This document shows, piece after piece, positions 1 through 7,963 of a stretch of 64,000 nt of DNA. The position numbers and the translations under genes were made by a program. The notes beneath the pieces were generated by a model. It worked only from the letters and a program-made list of their open reading frames with translations. It ran no database searches and was not told the origin of the DNA. Within the stretch, counting starts at the first letter, position 1. Every line of letters starts with the position of its first letter. Origin of the DNA: Polaromonas sp. (GTDB lineage: Bacteria > Pseudomonadota > Gammaproteobacteria > Burkholderiales > Burkholderiaceae); NCBI GenBank assembly GCA_013823505.1, contig PNMH01000007.1, forward strand, positions 24,568 through 88,567, given 5' to 3'.

Positions 1-1507
1 AGACACGGAGTACGTCAACAGCATCCTCGACGCCGTGAAGTGGCTGGGCTTCAACTGGGAAGCCAATGGCCAGAGCCATTTGTTCCAAGCGAGCGATTAC
101 TTTGGCTTCATGTACCGCGCGGCCGAGTACCTCATTGAAGCCGGCCACGCGTATGTGGACGAGCAGACCGCCGAACAAATGCGCCTAGCGCGCGGCGACT
201 TCGGCAGGCCCGGTGTGGACAGCCCTTTCCGCAGCCGCACGCCCGCCGAGAACCTGGCGCGGTTTCGCGAAATGCGCGACGGCCAGCACGAAGACGGCAG
301 CATGGTGCTGCGCGCCAAGATCGACATGGCCTCGCCCAACATCAACCTGCGCGACCCCGCCATTTACCGCATTCGCCGCGCCACGCACCACAACACGGGC
401 GACACCTGGTGCATCTACCCCATGTACACCTTTGCGCACCCCATTGAGGACGCACTGGAGCAGATCACCCACAGCATCTGCACGCTGGAGTTTGAAGATC
501 AGCGCCCGTTTTACGACTGGCTGATGGACCGCTTGTGCGAAGGCGGCCTGCTCGCGCACCCCGCGCCGCACCAGTACGAATTTGCCCGGCTCAACCTCAC
601 CTATGTGATCACCAGCAAACGCAAGCTCGCGCAGCTGGTGTACGACCACAAGGTCAGCGGCTGGGACGACCCGCGCATGCCGACCATCGTCGGCCTGCGC
701 CGGCGCGGCTACACGCCCGAGAGCATCCAGATGTTTGCCGAGCGCATCGGCGTGACCAAGAGCGACAGCTGGATCGACTACAGCACGCTCGAAGGCTGCC
801 TGCGCGAAGACCTGGAAAACAAGGCCCACCGCGGCATGGCCGTGCTCGACCCCGTCAAGCTGGTGCTCACCAACTGGGCTGAGGCCTTCGGCTCAGACAG
901 CTACACCGAAGACTGCACCCAGCCCGCCCTACCCCACCACGCCGTGCCCGAGGGCCAGACCCCGCCGCCCGAGCGCGTGTTCAAGATCGGCAACGAGGTG
1001 TGGATCGAACGCGAAGACTTTGAAGAAGTGCCACCCAAGGGCTACAAGCGCCTGTTCCCTGGGAACGTGGTGCGCCTCAAAGGCGGCTACGTGATCGAGT
1101 GCACCGGCTGCGAAAAAGACGCGAGCGGCACCGTGACCGCCGTGCACGCCAAGGTGATCCCCGGCACCAAGAGCGGTACCCCCGGCGCCGACAGCGTGAA
1201 AGCCAAAGCCGCCATCACCTGGGTGAGCGTGGCCGACGGCGTGCCCGCCGAAGTGCGCCTGTACGACCGCCTGTTCAGCGACCCCCAGCCCGACGCGGGC
1301 GGCAAAGACTTCATCGAAGCGTTAAACCCGAACAGCTTGAAGGTGGTGACGGCTTACGTGGAGCCGTCACTGGCTGCGGCGAAACCGGATGAGAAGTTTC
1401 AGTTCGAGCGGTTTGGGTACTTTGTGGCGGATCGGGTGGATCACGAGGCTGCATCTATGCCAGTGTTCAACCGGGTGACGGGATTAAAGGATTCTTGGGG
1501 TAAGTGA
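1..1507 (+). CDS. glnS: Glutaminyl-tRNA synthetase, 3' part (5' end outside window)
   Basis: This class I synthetase charges tRNA(Gln) with glutamine in the cytoplasm. The reading frame is open from base 2 and begins DTEYVNSILDAVKWLGFNW, a typical GlnRS catalytic-domain stretch, so the HIGH-motif region lies upstream of the window. The KMSKS-equivalent loop reads VITSKRKLAQLV (about 608-643), followed by the GlnRS helical segment and the two C-terminal anticodon-binding beta-barrels. About 500 residues are present, against about 555-590 for the full protein. The stop is TGA at 1505-1507. Base composition is host-like until the stop, after which the sequence becomes AT-rich. Confidence 0.95.
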   Translation, partial: DTEYVNSILDAVKWLGFNWEANGQSHLFQASDYFGFMYRAAEYLIEAGHAYVDEQTAEQMRLARGDFGRPGVDSPFRSRTPAENLARFREMRDGQHEDGSMVLRAKIDMASPNINLRDPAIYRIRRATHHNTGDTWCIYPMYTFAHPIEDALEQITHSICTLEFEDQRPFYDWLMDRLCEGGLLAHPAPHQYEFARLNLTYVITSKRKLAQLVYDHKVSGWDDPRMPTIVGLRRRGYTPESIQMFAERIGVTKSDSWIDYSTLEGCLREDLENKAHRGMAVLDPVKLVLTNWAEAFGSDSYTEDCTQPALPHHAVPEGQTPPPERVFKIGNEVWIEREDFEEVPPKGYKRLFPGNVVRLKGGYVIECTGCEKDASGTVTAVHAKVIPGTKSGTPGADSVKAKAAITWVSVADGVPAEVRLYDRLFSDPQPDAGGKDFIEALNPNSLKVVTAYVEPSLAAAKPDEKFQFERFGYFVADRVDHEAASMPVFNRVTGLKDSWGK

Positions 1508-1584
1508 TCTTTGCAGCAAATCTGCGGCAATGACATACCCCAATAGAAAGCTTGAAATGCGGCAAAAAGCTCAGGGAGGAATCG

Positions 1585-2103
1585 ATGACATTGAACGAAA
1601 TCAAAGAACACATGTCTCGCAATCAGTTCAAAACGATTGCAAACAGATGCGGCTACAAGTGCGAACGCCCATCAGATGGAGACCATGGGGTTGACTTCAA
1701 AGTAGATGAGGTCACCTTTGTCAATATGCCAAGTGGACCTAGACTTTTAGATACTGGAAGAACTCTCCAATTCCAACTAAAGGCAACAACCTCGCACAAT
1801 ATCGAACTACTTGAACAATCGATAAAGTTCGATCTCGAAGCAAAAACGTACAACGATCTTGTTCATCGCCTGCAAAACAATTATCCGCTGACATTGGTAC
1901 TTGCGATTTTGCCAGATTTCGAAATCGATTGGGTGACATGTTCAAATGACGAAATAAAGCAAAAAACGCAACTTTTCTGGTTTCGACCGCCAATCCATGC
2001 ACAGCTAACCGAAAACGTTGCAACAAAAAGAATAGAAATTCCAATAGAACAGCGCGTTGACTTAAACTTCCTAGAAAATCAATTTGAGGAGCTGTTTGAA
2101 TGA
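1585..2103 (+). CDS. DUF4365-like protein, predicted PD-(D/E)XK-fold nuclease
   Basis: A 172-residue protein. The ATG at 1585 is chosen because AGGGAGGA (1573-1580) precedes it; an upstream in-frame ATG at 1552 has no such site. The sequence shows a basic N-terminal helix, then HGVDF (Asp38) and LQFQLK (Gln64, Lys66). This D...QxK arrangement is the restriction-endonuclease-like core of the DUF4365 family, members of which occur in defence islands. The usual glutamate of the first helix is not obvious, so catalytic competence is uncertain. The stop overlaps the next start (ATGA, 2100-2103), implying translational coupling and a joint function. The gene is AT-rich compared with its surroundings, suggesting horizontal acquisition. 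The fold assignment is from motif reading; nuclease activity and biological role are inference. Confidence 0.75.
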   Translation: MTLNEIKEHMSRNQFKTIANRCGYKCERPSDGDHGVDFKVDEVTFVNMPSGPRLLDTGRTLQFQLKATTSHNIELLEQSIKFDLEAKTYNDLVHRLQNNYPLTLVLAILPDFEIDWVTCSNDEIKQKTQLFWFRPPIHAQLTENVATKRIEIPIEQRVDLNFLENQFEELFE

Positions 2104-3263
2104 ATTCTAGAACCTCAATCAGCCTTCTTGCAACAAAGCAGTTCCTAGTCTCAAGAGGATGGACCGCAACAGCAAAAGGCAAAGTATTTGAAAACTATTC
2201 AGCACCTCCGCAACTTGGTTTGCCCGAAAGTTTTCGCTTTACCTTACCGATTCAACAGACCTCCGCCGACGACGCATCAGTTATTGAAAAGGCGATTCAA
2301 GGAATCGCAACACTTTATGACATAAGCCCATCCGAGATCTCAGTTCTACTGGCAGGCAACCGTCAAGATTCTCCGCAAGCCACCCTAGGCGGGACTAGCG
2401 TCCTATCGACCCGCATCATCGGTCGGAATACCGAAGATGGATCAATATCACTCCGCACATTCGAGCAATTTATCGGTGAAGCGAAACGCCTACTGCTTGA
2501 CTCAGCAGCTTTTGTCGTAACAAGCTCACCCAAACTGGAAGCACGACCGATTGAGGCCGAGAATTTCCTAGAGTCGTGCAGGTTTCTTCAAACAGAGAGA
2601 GGTAGTTTTATCACTAGCTTCGAGGTCCCCGATTTCATCGTTCAGCATCAAGGATTTGATCGCGATGAAGTGTCCTCAAAGATGATAGCAAATCGACTTT
2701 TCTCCATTCTCAAGTTCGTTAATAACAAAGTCCTTACTGGTCAGCGAGAAATTCTTACAGAAGAGTTTTTGATTGAGAATTCAGAACTCATTTCTTATGA
2801 AATACTTAGAGATATAGGTGCAATTGTAAAACGAACCGACTCAGAAGAGATTGAATTCTCATTGAAATCACTTGACAAAGTCTCCAGAACGACTACTGGC
2901 GCCTTAACTGATGAAAAGTTGCGCGACATGGATAGGTTTATTGAGTTCGTAAAAGAGAACACATCTGCTGAATTCCCTGTCACAGCCCAAGGATACATTG
3001 TCGAACTTAGATCATCAGATCCTGGAAGTGATCGAAACTACGTACTCATCCGACGCTCCATTGATCATACTCAGGACTTAGCACTTTATCTAACGAGTGA
3101 TCAATATAGGGAAGCCGCCTCAGCACACACAAACAATCGGATCGTCCATGTAGATGGAATGGCAACCCAGCTTCGAACGAAGTGTCGCATGACCCGTATA
3201 AATCATTTTCAAATAGTGCAGCCAACTGCCAATCAACAGCCACCTGAACCTGACTTTAGCTAG
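2100..3263 (+). CDS. Hypothetical protein coupled to the DUF4365 gene
   Basis: A 387-residue protein whose ATG overlaps the TGA of the preceding gene. I do not recognise a family. No signal peptide or membrane segment is visible. The N-terminal 70 residues look like a compact alpha/beta unit, the middle (about 150-300) is helix-rich and charged, and the C-terminal about 85 residues (from GYIVELRSSDPGSD onward) look beta-rich. The tail is a polar PTANQQPPEP stretch. Codon use is AT-rich like its partner. The four-base overlap suggests that the two proteins are made together and may act as a pair, for example nuclease plus sensor or regulator; this is inference from arrangement only. It ends against a stem-loop at 3270-3326 and converges on the minus-strand gene at 3388. 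Confidence 0.7.
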   Translation: MNSRTSISLLATKQFLVSRGWTATAKGKVFENYSAPPQLGLPESFRFTLPIQQTSADDASVIEKAIQGIATLYDISPSEISVLLAGNRQDSPQATLGGTSVLSTRIIGRNTEDGSISLRTFEQFIGEAKRLLLDSAAFVVTSSPKLEARPIEAENFLESCRFLQTERGSFITSFEVPDFIVQHQGFDRDEVSSKMIANRLFSILKFVNNKVLTGQREILTEEFLIENSELISYEILRDIGAIVKRTDSEEIEFSLKSLDKVSRTTTGALTDEKLRDMDRFIEFVKENTSAEFPVTAQGYIVELRSSDPGSDRNYVLIRRSIDHTQDLALYLTSDQYREAASAHTNNRIVHVDGMATQLRTKCRMTRINHFQIVQPTANQQPPEPDFS

Positions 3264-3269
3264 ACACCC

Positions 3270-3326
3270 AAAAAAAGAATGGCCTGCCCAACACACGCTT
3301 CGGCGCATATTGCGCAGGCCATTCTT
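3270..3326 (-). terminator. Intrinsic terminator for the zinc-ribbon/HEPN-like gene
   Basis: Perfect 13-bp arms AAGAATGGCCTGC (3275-3287) and its complement (3314-3326) enclose a 26-nt loop. On the minus strand the stem is followed by a run of seven T (plus-strand A at 3270-3276), as expected for Rho-independent termination of the gene starting at 4593. The large loop is unusual. Confidence 0.65.
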
Positions 3327-3387
3327 AGCAAACTTAAACTGGCATATTAATTGCGAATAGCCTAATACAAAAAAAGGGCCTCCTAAA

Positions 3388-4593
3388 TTAAGTGGCCATA
3401 GAACTGAATTCTTGCAACTCAACAAGCATCAGAGCTGCGCACGTAATTGCGACACCATTGCAGATGTGTAGATATCTGGCATATGTAAGTTCACGCTCAG
3501 CACCCGTTCCGCCACTCCTGTATTTGACCTTCTCACCGTCTCGGACTATGGATGCATGATGAGAACCGTTTCTTAACCCGCTATCATCCCATTTTGTGAA
3601 GCTCGCTAAGCAAGGCTCCATCAAAAACGCGTTGGATTTTTTTGATTTATCTAAATCTTTAATATATTTCGTCAAAGTCATCGACTGAAAAACATCGAAC
3701 GGACGCCCCTGCTTGATATTATTTAGACAGGCCAAAGTAACATAAGAAGAAGTCAATGTTTCGTAAGCCTGACCATAAAAAAGTTTCACTTTCTCAAAAC
3801 TTTTCGCCCCCACAATAAGGTCATCGACATTATCATCCGCTACTCGCGCATGAACATACAACTGTCGAAACTGATCAAAATTCGATATATAGTCATCGAA
3901 AAGAGAAAGATATCTAGCGAGATTTTCTTTCTCAAGTTCAGAGCGATAATAAGTTTGAAATCTATTCAACTCAGCCGAATTACTCTGCCTAACATGGGTG
4001 ATTAACACCCGAAGCGGCTGACGAAGATTTCCAATAGCAGGGTACATCAAGTCGTCAAAAAATGATGCCACGCACTTAAATACTGTCGAGCACCGAAACC
4101 ACTCGTGATACTTCTGACGATTTTTTTGATACCGAGCAATCTGAGAAGAAATAACGCCGGCAGGATCACCAACTTGGTACAAGCGGAGTACATTACGCAC
4201 AACCTCCCAAAGCTGCTTCGTCTCAGGCAATTCAAAATCCTGCGCAACGTCGCGCGTTCGCGAGTCTTCTGGAACCCTCATATACGGCGCCACCAAATTC
4301 GTCAACTTCATTGAGGCGAAGACGATTGGCGAGTGGTAATCCTGAAAATCAAATGCTATCGATGGATGCAGGTTTATTACGATTGCATCTTCCTTATATT
4401 GAGCCTTGTCCGAGTTCTCCTGATACTCTATCCATGCAGCAGGGGGAGTCCCCATGCAGACAAACAGAACAATAGGGCTGTGACAGTTTGGACAATCAAA
4501 TTGATGCTCACACTTTGTTTCCAAACCAACACCTGCACGAATACAGTAAATCTGACCACATACTTTGCATTCGCAATAATCCCTGATTACCAT
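3388..4593 (-). CDS. Zinc-ribbon protein with C-terminal HEPN-like motif (hypothetical)
   Basis: A 401-residue AT-rich gene with no family I can name. The N-terminus has Cys9-x2-Cys12 and Cys34-x2-Cys37, a zinc-ribbon pattern. The middle is helical. Near the C-terminus, residues 341-346 read RNGSHH in the context LRNGSHHAS, followed by charged and Gly-rich residues and a TYARYLHICN helix. This fits the R-N-x3-H signature of HEPN ribonuclease domains found in toxins and abortive-infection proteins. The domain call is therefore motif-based, and RNase activity is inference. It converges on the DUF4365 pair and ends at a stem-loop with a T-run. Upstream, a weak TTGACT hexamer (complement of 4630-4635) could be a -35 box. 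Base composition marks it as part of the same acquired island. Confidence 0.65.
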   Translation of the reverse strand: MVIRDYCECKVCGQIYCIRAGVGLETKCEHQFDCPNCHSPIVLFVCMGTPPAAWIEYQENSDKAQYKEDAIVINLHPSIAFDFQDYHSPIVFASMKLTNLVAPYMRVPEDSRTRDVAQDFELPETKQLWEVVRNVLRLYQVGDPAGVISSQIARYQKNRQKYHEWFRCSTVFKCVASFFDDLMYPAIGNLRQPLRVLITHVRQSNSAELNRFQTYYRSELEKENLARYLSLFDDYISNFDQFRQLYVHARVADDNVDDLIVGAKSFEKVKLFYGQAYETLTSSYVTLACLNNIKQGRPFDVFQSMTLTKYIKDLDKSKKSNAFLMEPCLASFTKWDDSGLRNGSHHASIVRDGEKVKYRSGGTGAERELTYARYLHICNGVAITCAALMLVELQEFSSMAT

Positions 4594-4649
4594 AACAATC
4601 TCTCATAAAAAAATTCTGGCAAGCAATAGAGTCAAGTCTTGCCATTTGC

Positions 4650-6464
4650 CTAAAGGCGAGAAGCGAACTTCCCGCCCCCACTCGCCCCAATCATCAACCG
4701 CTGCGTCGCCCGCGTGGCCCCCACATAAAACAACTTGGCTTCTTCGCGCTCGTCTTCACCCTTCGCGGGCATGTTGCCCGCGCCCACCAGCGCCACCACC
4801 GGGAACTCCAGCCCTTTGCTGGCGTGCATGGTCAGCACCTTGATGGTGTCGGCGGCCGGGTCGAAGCTGCCCGCGCCTTTGCGCACCTGGTGCGGCAGGC
4901 CGCGCTGGCGCAGCACGCCGGCGCATTCGTCCATCTCGCTGTAGTGCCGGCAGATGATGGCCATGTCGCCCCAGGCGTGGCCTTCCTGGTGGGCGGCACC
5001 CAGCAGCTCGGCCACGCGCGTGGCTTCGGCCCGCAGGCTGGGCAGGCGGATGATCAGCGGCGCTTCGCCGTCGCGCCCGCAGCTCACGGGCTTGAGCATG
5101 GGGATGCCGTCTTCGTCCTTGTCCTCAGCCGTCAGAAGATCGGCGGCGACCAAGCTGGCGGTCTGCAAGATCTGCCGCGTGTTGCGGTAGTTGATCTTGA
5201 GGATGGTGGTGCGCCCCTGCGCCTGTATGCCCACGCTCTTGAAGCTGAACTGCTTGCTGCGGCTGCGCTCGTAAATGCTCTGCGCGTCGTCGTACAGCAC
5301 CAGCAGGCTGTTGGTGGCGGGGTCCACCATCTGCGTGATGAGCCTGAGCCACTCGGGCGCGAAGTCGTGGCCTTCGTCAATGAGCACGGCCTGGTATTGC
5401 CCGCTGGGTATCTGCTGGCGGTCAACCCCGTGGATCACGCGTTGCACCATGTCGGCCATCTTGGCGCCCACGGGCATGCGGGGGTCGGGCAGGGTCTGGC
5501 CAAAGGCCACCAGCTGGTCGCGGCACCACTTGTGAAAGTGCACGGCGTGCACGCGGTCGGCAATGCCTTTGGCGGCCATCACGCGGGCGAGCTGCTTGGC
5601 CAGCGGCTCGTTGTAGCAAAGCATGAGGATGGGTTTGCTTGTCGATGTGTGGGCCTTGGCCAGGTGCTCGGCGCGGTAGCCCAGCAGCATGGTCTTGCCC
5701 GAGCCGGCCACACCGTGAATCACGCGGTGCCCGTCGCCCAGGCTGCGGGCCAACTGCTCCTGCTGGATGTCCATCACCCGCATCACACTGGGCATCTCGG
5801 CGGCCTCGTCGCTGTCGTCAAACAGGGCGCCTTGCACCTGCACGCGCACCTCGGGAAACATGATCCAGCGCACGCGGTCGAGCTGCGGGAGCGACATGAC
5901 GTTGCCGAACGCGTGCGGAAACATGTTCCACAGGCGTTGCTGAAACTGCTCCGGGTCGGTGGACTCGGTCATCTCGTCGGAGCAAATGACGTAGTGCGGC
6001 TCAATCGCTTCGCCTAGGCCGGCCGCCTCAAACTGTTTGCGCGTGATGCGGGTGAACACCACGCCATGGCCCCACGGAAAAGCCAGCTTGCCCTGGTGGG
6101 GGCCGCTGGGCTGCACCAGCTGTTCGTCGCGCTCCAGCGCGTTAACCACTTGAATGGCGCAATGCCGCGCTTGCGCCAGCGGGTTGATGACCACCTTGAC
6201 ATGCCCGTCAGGAATGATTTCCCAGGCTTGGCGCGTGGCGCTCTTGATGGTCTCCAGCTTCCAGTCTTTGGTCTCCAGAATCAGCAGCCCGCGCCGCGGA
6301 TGAAGGATCACAAAGTCGGGGTGCGATTGTTTGGGGCCGACGGGCACGTCGTACCAGAGCAGGTAGTCGTCTTCGAGCTTTTGCTCCAGACGTTCGGCGA
6401 GACGTTTCTCGCCATTGGTCATGCGCGACAAGCAAGCGCCGAGTGCTGGTATGAGTGTGGCCAT
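4650..6464 (-). CDS. NERD-domain superfamily 1 DNA helicase (UvrD/Rep-like)
   Basis: A 604-residue protein. The start at 6464 (MATLIPALG) is preferred because the upstream extension is low-complexity and shared with the divergent promoter region. Residues about 15-130 form a NERD nuclease-related domain, with Asp50 in HPDFVIL and Glu64-x-Lys66 in LILETKDW. A UvrD-type helicase follows: Walker A GVAGSGKT (251-258), Walker B DEGHD (363-367), the YDDAQSIYE motif (about 391-399), the NYRNTR motif (425-430), and a C-terminal TMHASKGLEFPVV plus FYVGATRAT signature. It is expected to translocate on single-stranded DNA with ATP, with the NERD part possibly cutting or processing ends. GC content matches the host, so it need not belong to the AT-rich island beside it. 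It is divergent from the gene at 6599. Confidence 0.88.
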   Translation of the reverse strand: MATLIPALGACLSRMTNGEKRLAERLEQKLEDDYLLWYDVPVGPKQSHPDFVILHPRRGLLILETKDWKLETIKSATRQAWEIIPDGHVKVVINPLAQARHCAIQVVNALERDEQLVQPSGPHQGKLAFPWGHGVVFTRITRKQFEAAGLGEAIEPHYVICSDEMTESTDPEQFQQRLWNMFPHAFGNVMSLPQLDRVRWIMFPEVRVQVQGALFDDSDEAAEMPSVMRVMDIQQEQLARSLGDGHRVIHGVAGSGKTMLLGYRAEHLAKAHTSTSKPILMLCYNEPLAKQLARVMAAKGIADRVHAVHFHKWCRDQLVAFGQTLPDPRMPVGAKMADMVQRVIHGVDRQQIPSGQYQAVLIDEGHDFAPEWLRLITQMVDPATNSLLVLYDDAQSIYERSRSKQFSFKSVGIQAQGRTTILKINYRNTRQILQTASLVAADLLTAEDKDEDGIPMLKPVSCGRDGEAPLIIRLPSLRAEATRVAELLGAAHQEGHAWGDMAIICRHYSEMDECAGVLRQRGLPHQVRKGAGSFDPAADTIKVLTMHASKGLEFPVVALVGAGNMPAKGEDEREEAKLFYVGATRATQRLMIGASGGGKFASRL

Positions 6465-6598
6465 GTAGTTGTAAGTGATTGCGTCCCTGGCCGCATGATG
6501 CACGCAATCACCTCGCCCGCAAGCGAAAGCCCGCCAGTGGGTGCAACCTACACTCGCCCGGCGCCCTACCACCTCCTCCACCCGAGACTTCACGCTCC

Positions 6599-7006
6599 AT
6601 GCTCGCCAACCTCACCCCCTTCCTCCTCCACTGGGCCATCACCGCCCTCGCCCTGTGGGTGGCGAGCCATTTGTTCAAGGGCATACGGTTCGGCAGCACC
6701 TCGGCGCTGGTGGTCTCGGCCCTGCTGCTGGGGCTGGCCAACGCGGTGGTGAGGCCGCTGCTGGTGGTGCTCACGCTGCCCTTGACGCTGCTGAGCTTTG
6801 GCCTGTTCCTGCTGGTGATCAACGCGCTGATGCTGTTGCTGGTGGCCAAGCTGGTGGACGGGTTCAAGGTCGACGGGTTCTGGACGGCCTTCTGGGCCAG
6901 CCTGTTCATCTCGCTGCTCAGCCTGGTGCTCGGCGCCTTCGTGCTGGGCGGCTCGCCCGACTTCACCATCGAGACCAGCCCGGCGCCGGGGTCGGTGTGG
7001 CTGTGA
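6599..7006 (+). CDS. Phage_holin_4_2 (mycobacterial-type four-TM) family membrane protein
   Basis: A 135-residue integral membrane protein with four predicted membrane segments (about residues 5-25, 35-52, 56-80, 93-115). The pattern of a short N-terminal helix, a loop with KGIRFGS, the NAVVRPLLVVLTLPLTLLSFG segment, and an FKVDGFWTAF loop matches the holin superfamily IV/YvlD-like group (PF04020). These proteins are common in bacterial chromosomes and are not prophage markers; their function is not settled. The start at 6599 was chosen over an upstream ATG at 6479 because the latter gives a hydrophilic Pro-rich extension. No other phage gene is nearby. Confidence 0.85.
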   Translation: MLANLTPFLLHWAITALALWVASHLFKGIRFGSTSALVVSALLLGLANAVVRPLLVVLTLPLTLLSFGLFLLVINALMLLLVAKLVDGFKVDGFWTAFWASLFISLLSLVLGAFVLGGSPDFTIETSPAPGSVWL

Positions 7007-7074
7007 GGCTTGGGCGCGGCAGCTTGATGCCCCGGCATTGCTGACACGCGCGGCCCGTCGATACACTCGGCTCC

Positions 7075-7383
7075 ATGCATCCCGCCATCGCCCAACACCG
7101 CTCAGGCATCGCTGCCATCTGCCAGCGCCACGGCATTCGCCGGCTGGAAGTGTTCGGCTCGGCTGCGCGTGCCGATGACTTCAACCCCGACAGCAGCGAC
7201 GCGGACTTTCTGGTGGAGTTCGCCCCGGGCGTCTACCCCGATCTGAATTCCTTCTTTGGCGCCAAGTCAGATCTGGAGCAATTGCTGGGCCGGGGTGTGG
7301 ACTTGGTCGAACCCGGCGCGGTGCGCAATCCCTACGTGCTGGCCAACATCAACCGCCACCGCGAAGCCATTTATGCAGCGTGA
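7075..7383 (+). CDS. MntA-like nucleotidyltransferase antitoxin
   Basis: A 102-residue minimal nucleotidyltransferase. The signature GSAARADDF...SDADFLVEF (about residues 27-48) matches GS-x(n)-DxD of the MNT family, which in HEPN/MNT toxin-antitoxin pairs modifies the HEPN RNase partner with AMP. The C-terminal ANINRHREAIYAA helix is typical. The expected HEPN partner begins inside this gene at 7373 in the +2 frame but is broken after about 21 codons, so the antitoxin is orphaned here. It may act on a HEPN protein elsewhere or may be decaying. Confidence 0.85.
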   Translation: MHPAIAQHRSGIAAICQRHGIRRLEVFGSAARADDFNPDSSDADFLVEFAPGVYPDLNSFFGAKSDLEQLLGRGVDLVEPGAVRNPYVLANINRHREAIYAA

Positions 7384-7474
7384 TCCGCGCGCCTTCCTGT
7401 GGGACGTGCGGGAAACGGCTCTGGCCACGCAGATCAGGCCGCCACGGCCTCCGGCAGCTTCGCAATCACCTTGA
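7373..7474 (+). pseudogene. 5' stub of a HEPN (DUF86) toxin partner of MntA
   Basis: The ATG at 7373 overlaps the 3' end of the MNT gene, the normal arrangement for MNT-HEPN pairs. The first residues, MQRDPRAFLWDVRETALATQI, match the start of DUF86 proteins (M-x-R-D-x-R-x-L-x-D). After about codon 21 the frame runs into the tail of the RidA gene, giving a Pro-rich non-HEPN sequence and a stop at 7474. All HEPN catalytic residues are absent. The break near 7434-7440 coincides with the RidA stop codon, suggesting a deletion or rearrangement junction there. Confidence 0.7.
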
Positions 7475-7838
7475 TCTCGACATCAAAGCCGTAGAGCCAG
7501 GTCACGCCCACGCCGGTGAGCGTGGGGTACGGGGCGTCGCCCCAGTGCTGGGTGAGCTCTGTCCAGATGGTTTCAAACTTGGGCTCGGGGTCGACGATGA
7601 ACACGGTCACGTCGACGACGTCCTTGAACGTACAGCCGGCGGCCGAGAGGATGGCGTTGAGGTTGTCGAACGCCAGCTTCACCTGGGCTTGCAGGTCGGG
7701 TTCGGGTGAACCATCGGGGCGGCTGCCCACCTGGCCCGAGACGAACAGGAAACCGTTGGAGCGGATCGCGGGCGAGTAGCGGTTTTTTTCATAGAGCGTC
7801 TGGCGCCCGGCCGGGAACACAACATCACGTGCAGACAT
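7434..7838 (-). CDS. RidA-family protein (enamine/imine deaminase-like)
   Basis: A 134-residue YjgF/YER057c/UK114-family protein. Recognisable stretches are YSPAIRSNGFLFVSGQVG (about 21-38), QVKLAFDNLNAILSAAGCTFKDVVDVTVFIVD (about 52-83) and the C-terminal VEIKVIAKLPE. RidA proteins form trimers and hydrolyse reactive imine/enamine intermediates from PLP enzymes. The usual arginine that binds the substrate carboxylate near the C-terminus (R-x-E motif in RidA) is not evident here (TWLYGFDVEIKVIA), so this is more likely one of the Rid1-7 subfamilies than classical RidA. It is divergent from the LysR gene, with a dyad between them, so it is a plausible LysR target. Confidence 0.85.
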   Translation of the reverse strand: MSARDVVFPAGRQTLYEKNRYSPAIRSNGFLFVSGQVGSRPDGSPEPDLQAQVKLAFDNLNAILSAAGCTFKDVVDVTVFIVDPEPKFETIWTELTQHWGDAPYPTLTGVGVTWLYGFDVEIKVIAKLPEAVAA

Positions 7839-7920
7839 GCAAATACCTCTGGGTGGGTGGGGAGTGGGTTCACTCTAGGCATTCACGGCCTGCGGATAAA
7901 CAGGCCAGTCGCACAATGAC

Positions 7921-7939
7921 TGTTTGGCATTTCCAAACA
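7921..7939. promoter_or_regulatory. LysR-type operator dyad between RidA and LysR genes
   Basis: TGTTTGG-catttt-like 5-nt spacer-CCAAACA: perfect 7-bp arms (7921-7927 and 7933-7939) separated by 5 bp. The T-N11-A pattern of LysR boxes is met. It sits 25 bp upstream of the LysR start and about 80 bp upstream of the divergent RidA start, the classical place for autoregulation and divergent activation. Confidence 0.65.
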
Positions 7940-7963
7940 ATCAAACCGGTGCGAGGAGCCGAC

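Noticed and set aside
1508..4649. Attachment-site direct repeats flanking the AT-rich island
   Set aside because: I compared the glnS 3' end with the sequence before the NERD gene and saw no convincing direct repeat; no integrase or tRNA gene is nearby.
4650..6464. NERD helicase as a fourth member of the defence-like island
   Set aside because: Its GC content and codon use are like the host, unlike the three island genes, and it has its own divergent promoter region. Linkage is possible but not supported by the sequence alone.
6599..7006. Holin-family protein as a sign of a prophage
   Set aside because: This four-TM family is widespread on bacterial chromosomes, and no other phage gene, integrase or attachment repeat is present.
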